From Candidatus Poseidonia sp. (GTDB taxonomy: Archaea; Thermoplasmatota; Poseidoniia; Poseidoniales; Poseidoniaceae), in NCBI GenBank assembly GCA_022426155.1, contig JAKMEE010000046.1, positions 1 to 48,539 on the forward strand: a DNA stretch of 48,539 nucleotides, in the 5' to 3' direction. Shown here one piece after another: positions 41,563 to 48,539 of this stretch. The position numbers and the translations under genes are program-made. Numbering within the stretch: the first letter of the stretch is position 1; every line of letters begins with the position of its first letter. The notes below the pieces were generated by a model. It was not told the DNA's origin and made no database searches. It saw only the letters and a list, made by a program, of their open reading frames with translations.

Positions 41563-41982
41563 ATGCGCAAAAAGGAACCGCTCTCTGTCGATGTGACTTG
41601 GCGTTACCCACTTCCAATGCCAATGCCTCACCAACCCGTGTGTGCAACCGAATTGGAAGCCATTGACCAACTTGCACGTCTTCCTCATAAACCGAACATA
41701 TTTCTGTGGACAGACGATAAACGACGTTGCCCAAAGGGATGGGGTTTCATCGCCAGTGTCCGACAAGGCGTCCCTCCAGAAGGTGTCGAAGCAGAACTCA
41801 AAGCATGGGCTAAGCAATACCCCAAGGCCTGGCTGAGTGTTGATCTTCGAGATGGTGTGATCCCACCATCATCAAGTACGCCTCTGAACGACCTGCTAGC
41901 GTCTTTGAATCGACCGATCATTGTTCTGGTTAGTCATTCCCCAGAACACGAGGATTGGCCACAATGGGTTCTTCCAGAATGA
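41563..41982 (+). CDS. Protein of unknown function
   Basis: A 139-residue soluble protein, not recognised. An alpha/beta pattern with strands PNIFLWTDD, GFIASV, KAWLSVDL and RPIIVLVSHSPE suggests a small Rossmann-like domain. The closing WPQWVLPE is Trp-rich. No clear ribosome site before the ATG at 41563. It fills the space between the divergent EMC3 gene and the convergent repeat protein. It looks coding from its balanced composition, but no family is claimed. Confidence 0.65.
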   Translation: MRKKEPLSVDVTWRYPLPMPMPHQPVCATELEAIDQLARLPHKPNIFLWTDDKRRCPKGWGFIASVRQGVPPEGVEAELKAWAKQYPKAWLSVDLRDGVIPPSSSTPLNDLLASLNRPIIVLVSHSPEHEDWPQWVLPE

Positions 41983-42034
41983 AAAACTCAATCATCCGTC
42001 TCCTCTATTGAGAGGGTTCAAGCAGGTTTTGAAT

Positions 42035-44872
42035 TCAAGCTTCGAAGTCAAAAGAACAAGCGGAGCAGACCGTTGCATCAGCAGCGTTGACCGTGCCACA
42101 GATACCGCATACTTTTTGTTCGCTTGCTTCAGCATCAGGTGCTGCTTCTTCAACAGCCTCTTCAGGTGATTCTTCGGTTTCGTTGTGAGCAGCGTTCCAG
42201 GCTTGAGCGGCATCTTCCAACTCAGCCTTCTTCAGGTAGCCGTTGTCATCGTGATCGTAATCTGCAGCGAATACAACAAATGCATCGTAGTTGCTTTCAT
42301 CAATTTCATGACCTGCCATCACTCGCTTGAGGACATCCTCACGGAAGTTTACCGTTGCTTCTTCAGCGACATCTTCCGACGATTCTCCAGATTCAGGAGC
42401 CTCATCGGCACTAGGTACTTCGGATTCTGTTTCAGCCTCAACGGCTTCTTCAGTCACTTCTTCTTCGATAGCTTCTGGCAATTCATCGGTTTCGATTTCA
42501 TCGCCAAAGTGAACGCCGTGGAAACGATTCAATGCTTCAGCATCGACTTCTCCACTGCCCTTGATGTCAAAGGAAACTTCCAAACGCTCGCCTTTGTCGA
42601 CCATTGGAACGTGCCAAACGATGTGAAGGCCACCTTCACCATCTTCTGACTTCATGGTGACGTCGTCTCGCTTACCACTGCCGCCCTTGATGGTCCAATC
42701 CTTGATTTCGAATTGGCTGGGGAGCACATCATTGATGAAGAGGTCGCTTAGAGCAGTATCTCCGTTGTTCTCGAAGAGAATCAAGACTTCGTATCGGCCC
42801 TTTCCACCCAATGGGATGGCTTGCTTACCAGCGGAGAAGTTCCGGCGGTTGTGAATCACGCGAATGGACGGTGTTTCAGAAGCATCTCGTGAGCAGATTG
42901 GTCCAAAGCGCTCGGCACTGAACTCGACACGTGCTGGTGCATCCACTCGGGTGTTATTGGGTGAGGGGTCTGGAGCTGTCAAGGGGTAGGTGATTTCGAT
43001 CTTCTTCCCTGGTTTGAGTCCGAGAGGCCCACGTGTGCCGACGGTGAGGGTCATGGTGTGGCCAGCTCCGTCGGGTGAGCGGTGCTCCTTTTCGATGGTG
43101 ACTCCTTCGACCATTTCCACCTTGAATTGATCATCATCAATGGCTTTTCCATCAAGTTTGATGGTGAGTTGTTCGTGTGATGGTGCTTCAAAGACGCCTG
43201 GGATGTCATCGGTGATTCGCATCAAATTGATGACGCTGGATCCCTTATTCTCAACGACCATGGTGGCGTTGATTTTCTGGGAGCGGTAGGAGCGCAATCC
43301 CGTCGTGGAGAGAGTTTTACTCACATCTGCTTCGAGGACTTCCAATTTCTTCTGTTCCAACTTCATGCTTCCCTCTGTTGTTTGAAGGGCACGTGGTAGG
43401 ACGGTGTAAGATAGGTCGTAGGTGAAGTCAGGTTCGGATTGTGCCATGACGGTGCGCTCTTCGGATTCCCACTTTCCGTATGGAATCACATCTTGGGCTA
43501 CGTCATGGATGTCAAACAGCGGTTGTTCGCTTCCTTTCATACTGACTTTCAATTTGGTCAAGTCCACGGCAAAGGAGGAACGGTTTTCAAAGATCGCTCG
43601 ACATTGCCAGTTGTCAGGGCGCTCGTCCTCACGAACTCGCATGTAGGTGAATCCTCGGCAGAAAGCATCCAATTCACGGAATGCCATGGTGGACAAGGTG
43701 GAATCAGCACGGTAGGTGGCTGAGGCTTGACCGGATTTGATGGCCTTGGTGGACGAAACCTCAATGGTTCCTTCCATGGTGAGAACTTGTTTTTCACCGG
43801 CGTTCAATCGACCGACAGTCCATGTGATATTCCCTTCATCTAACTCAGCGCCGCCTGCCATCTCAAAGTGCATTTCCTTTGGCAGTGGGCGAGTGACGAC
43901 CACCTCATGAAGAACGACTCCAGAGAGGTTTTCGACTTCCAATTCAAGGGCGATTTGTCCAGGGTCTTCGTTCATAGCGACGGAAAGTGATCGTTCTTGC
44001 GAACGGGATGGATTGGTATCCAATCGTTCACGCAAGGTCATCATCTGCCTTCCGTTGACCTTGTAAGCCATCGTGTGGTTCTTGTTGGGCTCAAGCTCAT
44101 CAACCGAGACATGTTCTCCACCAATATCGGTTGCATCGATGTTGTCGAGCATCACATCGATGTCGTAAATTCGGTCTTCTTGTGACGGGTTGTTCACAGT
44201 CAATGTTCCCTTGACTGTTTGCTTGATGATGACACCTTCTGCATTGAGGGTCGTGGTTTCAATCTCATGAAGTGTACCTTCAAGTTTGTCGCCTGCAACG
44301 GCTTCAACTTCAGCACGGCTTCGAATGGTGGCGCCAGCTTGTTCTCCGCTCAAATCAGCAGGAGCCAAATCTGGAAGCGGCGGTTGTTCAAGTATATCTT
44401 GAGCAGGAGCAGCAAGTGGGTCCATCAATGGGTCAGCAGCAGGTGCAGGAGGTGCAGCGAGCGGGTCCATCAATGGGTCAGCAGCAGGTGCTTCTGGCAT
44501 TGGCGGCATTGGCGGCATCTCAGGAGGCGCAGGAGGTGCTTCTGGCATAGGCGGCATGGGAGGCATTTCTGGAGGAGCCGGTGGTGCTTCTGGCATTGGA
44601 GGCATAGGTGGCATTTCTGGAGGAGCCGGTGGTGCTTCTGGCATTGGCGGCATTGGCGGCATGCCCGGTGGTGCAGGAGGTGCTTCTGACATTGGAGGCA
44701 TAGGTGGCATAGGTGGCATTGGAGGCATACCTGGTGCTGCAGGAGGTGCATTTGGCATTGGAGGCATAGGTGGCATGCCGGGAGGTGCAGGAGGTGCGTC
44801 ACCTGGTGGTGAAGGTGGCATAGGTGGCATAGGTGGTAGTCCAGGTGGCATAGGTGGTTTATCTTCGCTCAT
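42035..44872 (-). CDS. Cytoplasmic Pro/Met-repeat protein with beta domains, EF hand and zinc ribbon
   Basis: A 945-residue protein without signal peptide or membrane helix. Residues about 4-130 are tandem Met-Pro-Pro and Ala-Pro-Pro repeats with a 16-residue period (unit like PEAPPAPPEMPPMPPM), then two DPLMDPLAAP repeats. Next come several beta-sandwich domains (about 185-770) like those of bacterial and archaeal surface proteins (DUF11-like: NNTRVDAPARVEFS, LFENNGDTALSDLFINDVLP). An acidic linker, a canonical EF hand DHDDNGYLKKAE (about 885), and a terminal CGIC..CSAC zinc ribbon finish it. GGAGG 7 bases before the ATG at 44872 fixes the start. Function unknown; a scaffold is plausible. 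Confidence 0.85.
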   Translation of the reverse strand: MSEDKPPMPPGLPPMPPMPPSPPGDAPPAPPGMPPMPPMPNAPPAAPGMPPMPPMPPMPPMSEAPPAPPGMPPMPPMPEAPPAPPEMPPMPPMPEAPPAPPEMPPMPPMPEAPPAPPEMPPMPPMPEAPAADPLMDPLAAPPAPAADPLMDPLAAPAQDILEQPPLPDLAPADLSGEQAGATIRSRAEVEAVAGDKLEGTLHEIETTTLNAEGVIIKQTVKGTLTVNNPSQEDRIYDIDVMLDNIDATDIGGEHVSVDELEPNKNHTMAYKVNGRQMMTLRERLDTNPSRSQERSLSVAMNEDPGQIALELEVENLSGVVLHEVVVTRPLPKEMHFEMAGGAELDEGNITWTVGRLNAGEKQVLTMEGTIEVSSTKAIKSGQASATYRADSTLSTMAFRELDAFCRGFTYMRVREDERPDNWQCRAIFENRSSFAVDLTKLKVSMKGSEQPLFDIHDVAQDVIPYGKWESEERTVMAQSEPDFTYDLSYTVLPRALQTTEGSMKLEQKKLEVLEADVSKTLSTTGLRSYRSQKINATMVVENKGSSVINLMRITDDIPGVFEAPSHEQLTIKLDGKAIDDDQFKVEMVEGVTIEKEHRSPDGAGHTMTLTVGTRGPLGLKPGKKIEITYPLTAPDPSPNNTRVDAPARVEFSAERFGPICSRDASETPSIRVIHNRRNFSAGKQAIPLGGKGRYEVLILFENNGDTALSDLFINDVLPSQFEIKDWTIKGGSGKRDDVTMKSEDGEGGLHIVWHVPMVDKGERLEVSFDIKGSGEVDAEALNRFHGVHFGDEIETDELPEAIEEEVTEEAVEAETESEVPSADEAPESGESSEDVAEEATVNFREDVLKRVMAGHEIDESNYDAFVVFAADYDHDDNGYLKKAELEDAAQAWNAAHNETEESPEEAVEEAAPDAEASEQKVCGICGTVNAADATVCSACSFDFEA
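44480..44865 (-). repeat. 48-bp tandem repeats encoding Pro/Met-rich units
   Basis: In-frame repeats inside the gene at 42035-44872. The best copies (about 44515-44660) are nearly identical 48-bp units; farther copies are degenerate with shorter 9- to 15-bp sub-repeats. Synonymous changes between copies preserve the Pro/Met pattern, pointing to selection on the protein. Confidence 0.85.
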
Positions 44873-44977
44873 ATCAAATCCTCCGCATCGCATAGGCTGC
44901 GACATGGCTAGGGATACATGACGAGCACATAACCATTCTCCAATACCGTGTTTGAAAATGGCCTTTATCTCAGATAT

Positions 44978-44988
44978 TTCCAAATTAT
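44978..44988 (+). promoter_or_regulatory. TATA box for the GPN GTPase
   Basis: CAAATTATAATG, about 45 bases before the ATG at 45029. The expected start site near 45012 leaves a short leader carrying GGAGG at 45017-45021, so this gene has a leader, unlike several neighbours. Confidence 0.5.
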
Positions 44989-45028
44989 AATGCGTGGGGT
45001 TGATGTAGGGTTGATTGGAGGCCCTATC

Positions 45029-45847
45029 ATGGTCGGTCTTGATAGCAGCACTCCTCCCGTTCTTTTCGTCGTTGGTACAGCCGGTGCAGGAAAATCATCT
45101 CTAGTGACATCGTTCCAGCGTTGGTCCCGATTTTTGGAGACTGAAGCGATTGCCATCAACCTCGACCCAGGTGCAGAACGAGTTCACTATGATGCAGAGT
45201 TCGATGTTCGTGATTTAATTTCATTGACCGAAGTCATGGCTGAATACGATCTTGGTCCAAACGGTGCACAAATTCTTGCCGCCGACCTACTCGCAGCACA
45301 GGCAGGTGATGTTGCAGACCAGCTTCATGCGCTATCTGGTGAGATGATGATTGTTGACACTCCTGGTCAAGTTGAACTCTTTGCTTTTCGAGAAGCAAGC
45401 AATCACCTGATTGAAACTCTCGGCCGTGAACAATCAGCTATCATTTATCTCTTTGACCCTATGTTGTCAAAATCACCCTCGGGTTTTGTTTCTCAAATGC
45501 TCCTCTCTTCAATTGTGGAATTCCGCCTTGGATTACCGACTAAGAACTTTTTGTCCAAGGCTGATTTGCTGGACCCAGACGAACTTGAGAAAATTCTCGA
45601 GTGGTCGGAACGTCTTGAAATCCTTGAGATGGCCCTGTATGACGAAGCAGGCGGCCAACGAACTGAATTTGCAATTAATCAACTGCGTATGATGCAAGAG
45701 TTTTCTCAAGCCCCTGGTCTCACTCCCTTGTCCTCCGAACTTGAGGAAGGTTTGGCGGATATTCTGACCTTTGCTCAAGCGCTGTTCGGTGGAATGAGCG
45801 ATGCTCGTGATGGCTTTGCAGCCGATATCGAGAACGAGAGAAATTGA
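45029..45847 (+). CDS. GPN-loop GTPase
   Basis: A 272-residue dimeric GTPase of the GPN family; eukaryotic members help assemble RNA polymerase II, and the archaeal role is unclear. Walker A GTAGAGKSS at 16-24, NLDPGAE at 44-50, the signature Gly-Pro-Asn at 76-78 (LGPNGAQ), G3 DTPGQVELF and G4 SKADLL. GGAGG 7 bases before the ATG at 45029 sets the start; earlier ATGs at 44990 and 44948 overlap the promoter. Divergent from the repeat protein. Confidence 0.93.
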   Translation: MVGLDSSTPPVLFVVGTAGAGKSSLVTSFQRWSRFLETEAIAINLDPGAERVHYDAEFDVRDLISLTEVMAEYDLGPNGAQILAADLLAAQAGDVADQLHALSGEMMIVDTPGQVELFAFREASNHLIETLGREQSAIIYLFDPMLSKSPSGFVSQMLLSSIVEFRLGLPTKNFLSKADLLDPDELEKILEWSERLEILEMALYDEAGGQRTEFAINQLRMMQEFSQAPGLTPLSSELEEGLADILTFAQALFGGMSDARDGFAADIENERN

Positions 45848-45865
45848 GCGCATAACGCTTAGAAG

Positions 45866-45883
45866 CCGCCTTTCATTGGGCGG
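45866..45883 (+). promoter_or_regulatory. Hairpin at the start of argF
   Basis: CCGCC and GGCGG form a 5-bp GC stem with an 8-base loop, ending 3 bases before the ATG at 45887. The 3' arm GGCGGTG is the only ribosome-site-like sequence, so pairing could hide it. Confidence 0.35.
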
Positions 45884-45886
45884 TGT

Positions 45887-46855
45887 ATGGTTCAACACCT
45901 TCTGGCGATAGACGATGTGGCGGATGATTTCGAAGGCATCTTACGATGGGCTATCGAATTCAAGCGTTTGTGGAAGCAACTTGACGAGGTTGCTCTCAAT
46001 TTTATGCCATTGGATACACTTGCTATTGGTTCAATTTATGAGAAACCTTCCACTCGTACCCGAGTTTCCTTTGAAGTTGGTATTCAACGATTTGGGGGCA
46101 GCGCCCTTACCTTGTTGAAGAACGACATACAATTAGGAAAATCAGAATCTGTTGCAGATACGTCCCAAGTCCTTTCTCGATTTTTAGGTGGTATTACCTA
46201 CCGTTGTTTTGGGCATAGTGATGTCGAAGAACTGGCAAAACATGCAACTGTTCCTGTGATCAACGCACTCTCTGACCGACACCATCCTTGCCAAGCTGCT
46301 GCGGATTTGATGACGGTTCTTGAACACAAAGATGACCTTGAGGGTCTCAAAGTCGCTTGGGTCGGTGATGGAAATAACGTGCTCCATGACCTCATGCTCG
46401 CTTGCGCTATGTTGGGGATTGACATCCATTATGCCTGTCCGGAAGGTTATGAGCCAGATGCAGATATTGTTGAGCGAACCCAAGCCTTCGCAGAGAAAAA
46501 TGGTAGTTCTGTGGTGCATACCACCGACCCTGTGGAGGCTGTGACCGATGCAAATGTAGTTTACACAGATGTTTTCATCTCAATGGGCGAAGAGCATATG
46601 AAAGACAAAATCAAATCGTTTGAAGGTTATCAAGTCAACGAAACCTTGGTTGGGAACATGGCTGAGGATTGGTCATTCATGCATTGTCTTCCTGCACATC
46701 GTGGGGATGAGGTCACAGATTGGGTGATGGACCATGGCAATAGCATCGTTTTTGATCAAGCAGAAAATCGAATGTGGGCTCAAATGTCGTTGATGGCTTA
46801 TCTCATCAATAACGGGGCTTGGGACGCTATGAACGAATTCATGGGCTTGGCCTGA
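45887..46855 (+). CDS. argF: Ornithine carbamoyltransferase
   Basis: Joins carbamoyl phosphate and ornithine to citrulline in arginine synthesis. The 322-residue protein has the carbamoyl-phosphate site S55-T-R-T-R in YEKPSTRTRVSFE, HPCQAAADL, DVFISMGEE and the ornithine-side HCLPAHRG near 275. Full length, complete. No other arginine genes are adjacent. Its stop shares a TGATCA with the convergent prenyltransferase gene. Confidence 0.96.
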   Translation: MVQHLLAIDDVADDFEGILRWAIEFKRLWKQLDEVALNFMPLDTLAIGSIYEKPSTRTRVSFEVGIQRFGGSALTLLKNDIQLGKSESVADTSQVLSRFLGGITYRCFGHSDVEELAKHATVPVINALSDRHHPCQAAADLMTVLEHKDDLEGLKVAWVGDGNNVLHDLMLACAMLGIDIHYACPEGYEPDADIVERTQAFAEKNGSSVVHTTDPVEAVTDANVVYTDVFISMGEEHMKDKIKSFEGYQVNETLVGNMAEDWSFMHCLPAHRGDEVTDWVMDHGNSIVFDQAENRMWAQMSLMAYLINNGAWDAMNEFMGLA

Positions 46856-47737
46856 TCACAGCATCATTGGTACGACAAAACCGATGAGACCCAAGAGCAT
46901 GGCTGCTCGAATTCGACCAGCAACAAGTTCATCGTTTCCCAGATAGAGTGGGCCGTTGAGTGTAATTAGTGCGAGAATTGCTGGAGTTTGGAAGACCAAT
47001 TGGCCAAATGCAAAAGGTCCGAGCCAGAAGGGCATGTAGAGGCAAACCAGGCTAAACATCAGAATCACATAGGCGGCCATTCGCACCTTCTCTTTGCCAT
47101 ATTTCATTGGCAGGGTGGTGCGGATACCTTCGTCGGCTTCCATGTCCATGCAATCCTTGACCATTTCTCTGGCTGTGTTTGTAAGGAAGACAACTCCAAA
47201 AATCCACCACAGTAACGGTTGGTTGAGATACCCAACGCCTGCGGCCCCATACAGTATAACTGCCCCTACCAGCAATGAAATCACAAGATTCCCCAATAGC
47301 CCAGCATTTTTGGTGGTAGGGCCGTGGTCGTAGGTCACCATGAGGATGACTGCCAAGACGTAAATGAGGACACTTGGAACAATGTTGCTCATGCCATATC
47401 CTTCTAACGTGAACAGGCCACCAATCAGGCATGCTACGCTTGCAAACCAGAGTAACCGGGTGAAGGTTTGGGCTTGTTCGATGTTGATTCTACCAGATGG
47501 TAATGGACGATGTGGGTGGGCCTCTTTGTCGATTTCCCGATCTTTGATATCGTTCATTGCATTTCCTGCTCCAGTGAAGAAAACGACTGCAAATGTGTGG
47601 AGCATGACGGGAAGTAAAGGAAAACTTACGTTTGTTCCTTTAAGTGCAATAGCAGCTCCGAGGGGGACGGTTAATCCCGCGAGAATCAAGTTCTTCGGGC
47701 GCATCAATTCAACGGTCGCCCCCACCGTCCCTGCCAT
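46856..47737 (-). CDS. UbiA-family prenyltransferase, probably DGGGP synthase
   Basis: A 293-residue membrane enzyme with about eight helices. The first Asp-rich motif is NAMNDIKDREIDKEAHPHRPLPSG and the second REMVKDCMDMEADEG. This pattern and the archaeal setting suggest digeranylgeranylglyceryl phosphate synthase, which adds the second isoprenoid chain of ether lipids; another UbiA substrate is not excluded. The ATG at 47737 is preferred to the open frame to 47803, which would overlap the upstream gene. Confidence 0.88.
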   Translation of the reverse strand: MAGTVGATVELMRPKNLILAGLTVPLGAAIALKGTNVSFPLLPVMLHTFAVVFFTGAGNAMNDIKDREIDKEAHPHRPLPSGRINIEQAQTFTRLLWFASVACLIGGLFTLEGYGMSNIVPSVLIYVLAVILMVTYDHGPTTKNAGLLGNLVISLLVGAVILYGAAGVGYLNQPLLWWIFGVVFLTNTAREMVKDCMDMEADEGIRTTLPMKYGKEKVRMAAYVILMFSLVCLYMPFWLGPFAFGQLVFQTPAILALITLNGPLYLGNDELVAGRIRAAMLLGLIGFVVPMML

Positions 47738-47775
47738 GGTCAAGCGAGGGGGAGTGGCTTCTTGATTGCTTGGCT

Positions 47776-48015
47776 TCAAGCCCCGGCAATTGACCAAACA
47801 CATACACGCATTCGAAATCCACCGATATCAGTTCCCTCATCAAAGCCTACCTTGACAAAGCGGCGGTCTCTTGCCAGCACATTCCCGAGTTGATTCATCG
47901 TCGCACCCCAACGAAATCGTTGGTTAACGTGTTCGAGGATATCGGTCGTGTTGGCTTCACCGACTTGACTGAGATAGACTTGGATTTCAGAACGTAGGCG
48001 TTGTGTACGGCTCAT
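47776..48015 (-). CDS. Small winged-helix-like protein
   Basis: A 79-residue protein with a helix-turn-helix-like layout: RLRSEIQVYLSQV, TTDILEHVNQRFRW, MNQLGNVLARDRRFVKV and a closing beta hairpin (GFRMRVCVWSI). It could be a DNA-binding regulator. GAGGTGAGGCTTGA before the ATG is a strong ribosome site, and the ATG follows the upstream stop with no gap, so it is in an operon with the gene at 48016-48264. Confidence 0.78.
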   Translation of the reverse strand: MSRTQRLRSEIQVYLSQVGEANTTDILEHVNQRFRWGATMNQLGNVLARDRRFVKVGFDEGTDIGGFRMRVCVWSIAGA

Positions 48016-48264
48016 TCAAGCCTCACCTCGTACAATGCGTCGGCGCAGTCCATTCATGCTCTTCGAAAGAAGTGGGACCACAGGTGGGGAACCTGCTCCT
48101 GCAATTGGTTGCCAGCCAATCGTTGCTGTTTTCGTTGGGAGGCGCCCAGATCCATGTGCTAGCTTGGTACGACTCGATTTGGCCCAGCTAGGGAGCATGC
48201 GTTCTGAATGCGTAGCCTCAAAGTCTGAGAGGGACATATGTTTGGTTTGGGATGTGTGTTCCAT
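48016..48264 (-). CDS. Small basic protein, unknown function
   Basis: An 82-residue protein, not recognised; basic, with SSRTKLAHGSGRLPTKTATIG and a C-terminal LRRRIVRGEA. The downstream gene begins immediately after its stop. A TATA-like TTGATATAC about 25 bases before the ATG at 48264 supports a leaderless start; an internal ATG at 48237 is possible. A competing plus-strand ORF over the same bases has no such signals. Confidence 0.58.
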   Translation of the reverse strand: MEHTSQTKHMSLSDFEATHSERMLPSWAKSSRTKLAHGSGRLPTKTATIGWQPIAGAGSPPVVPLLSKSMNGLRRRIVRGEA

Positions 48265-48285
48265 GAATCAAACTGCACGGCGGGG

Positions 48286-48295
48286 GTATATCAAG
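48286..48295 (-). promoter_or_regulatory. TATA box for the 48264-47776 operon
   Basis: CTTGATATAC on the minus strand, centred about 25 bases before the ATG at 48264. Confidence 0.45.
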
Positions 48296-48352
48296 CGAGG
48301 AAAGAGGGCTCAACGAAGAGTGAAAATGTAAATGTCTCGCAGCGCCCCGCAT

Positions 48353-48380
48353 TTCACTTTTCATGTGAACTGAAAGTGAA
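48353..48380. promoter_or_regulatory. Inverted repeat between the divergent small operon and tRNA-Glu
   Basis: TTCACTTT and AAAGTGAA (8 bp) around a 12-base spacer that itself holds ATGTGAAC. It has no T run on either side, so a protein-binding site is more likely than a terminator. The remaining bases from 48296 to 48430 show nothing else. Confidence 0.4.
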
Positions 48381-48430
48381 GTGATAAATGAACTGCATAA
48401 TGGGTTTGGTTACCGAGTGGTGCGTGACGG

Positions 48431-48439
48431 CTAAATACG
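48431..48439 (+). promoter_or_regulatory. TATA box for tRNA-Glu
   Basis: CTAAATACG centred about 30 bases before the 5' end of the tRNA, giving a very short leader. Confidence 0.5.
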
Positions 48440-48464
48440 AAAGGTCAGTGGCAGGAACACCCAC

Positions 48465-48537
48465 GCTCGTATAGTGTAGTGGCCCATCATGAAGGACTCT
48501 CATTCCTTCGACCCGGGTTCAAATCCCGGTACGAGCA
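48465..48537 (+). tRNA. tRNA-Glu (CTC)
   Basis: Acceptor GCTCGTA with TACGAGC, D arm starting GTGTAGTGG, anticodon stem AAGGA/TCCTT around CTCTCAT (anticodon CTC at 48499-48501), variable loop CGAC, T stem CCGGG/CCCGG with TTCAAAT, discriminator A. CCA is not encoded; no intron. The gene is complete two bases before the window end. Confidence 0.96.
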
Positions 48538-48539
48538 CT

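Noticed and set aside
44480-44865. CRISPR array
   Set aside because: Repeats are contiguous, in frame and without unique spacers; they encode protein.
44556-44921. Gly-rich plus-strand ORF opposite the Pro/Met repeats
   Set aside because: A Gly/Ile-rich repeat read from the complement of Pro/Met codons; the minus-strand gene has the ribosome site and full domain structure.
48035-48331. 98-codon plus-strand ORF
   Set aside because: It overlaps the minus-strand pair, which has a TATA box, a strong ribosome site for the second gene and operon spacing.

Overview
The window looks like archaeal chromosome, most likely from a Thermoplasmatota lineage such as marine group II (Poseidoniales). The archaeal part is direct: aIF2-beta, aEF-1-beta, RpoL, aRF1, class I LysRS, Cbf5, NOG1 and GPN GTPases, an EMC3/DUF106 insertase, DGGGP synthase-type UbiA, DUF2116 and DUF2240 proteins, an archaeosortase, and TATA boxes 24-28 bases upstream of start codons. 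Placement in marine group II is inference from gene content, roughly even base composition and very tight packing. There is no insertion sequence, CRISPR array or prophage; this is a core chromosomal segment with lineage-specific surface and redox genes.

Layout. 1-216: 3' part of RNase P RNA, cut by the window edge. 237-6675 (minus): RND/MMPL exporter, zinc-ribbon protein, LysRS, GfcR-like PRTase regulator. 6757-13577: aIF2-beta, a 2Fe-2S/pterin dehydratase/unknown operon, NOG1, ArgRS, aRF1, a possible small zinc protein, UMP kinase and DUF2116. 13574-14922 (minus): family 2 glycosyltransferase and a small protein with a strong ribosome site and an intrinsic terminator. 15067-17840 (plus): sugar epimerase, membrane thioredoxin, VKOR and an LHTHD-motif exported protein, translationally coupled; a second thioredoxin-like membrane protein lies nearby on the minus strand. 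19261-20915 (plus): RlmE, OB-fold ssDNA-binding protein, small zinc finger, aEF-1-beta. 21260-22922 (minus): TruD and RpoL. 23078-36201: second RND exporter, DUF2240, a 1563-residue Kelch/CARDB surface protein, HEAT-repeat protein, DEAD-box helicase, archaeosortase, TusA-like protein and GTP cyclohydrolase II. 36207-41982: tRNA-His, a second large surface protein, Cbf5-CMP kinase-EMC3 operon, an unknown gene. 42035-48539: a cytoplasmic Pro/Met-repeat protein with EF hand and zinc ribbon, GPN GTPase, ornithine carbamoyltransferase, UbiA prenyltransferase, two small genes and tRNA-Glu.

Genes together. Most of the window serves translation and RNA maturation. A second theme is the cell envelope: two RND exporters, two giant C-terminally anchored proteins, an archaeosortase, a glycosyltransferase, an epimerase, a lipid-core prenyltransferase and an extracytoplasmic disulfide module (thioredoxin plus VKOR). 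First genes of operons tend to be leaderless (TATA about 26 bases before ATG), internal genes carry GAGGTGA-like ribosome sites, and several convergent pairs end stop-to-stop in a shared TGATCA.

Best candidates for something undescribed are the 945-residue repeat protein at 42035-44872, the epimerase-thioredoxin-VKOR-LHTHD operon, the archaeosortase without recognisable substrates, and the short Cys-containing ORF overlapping pyrH.
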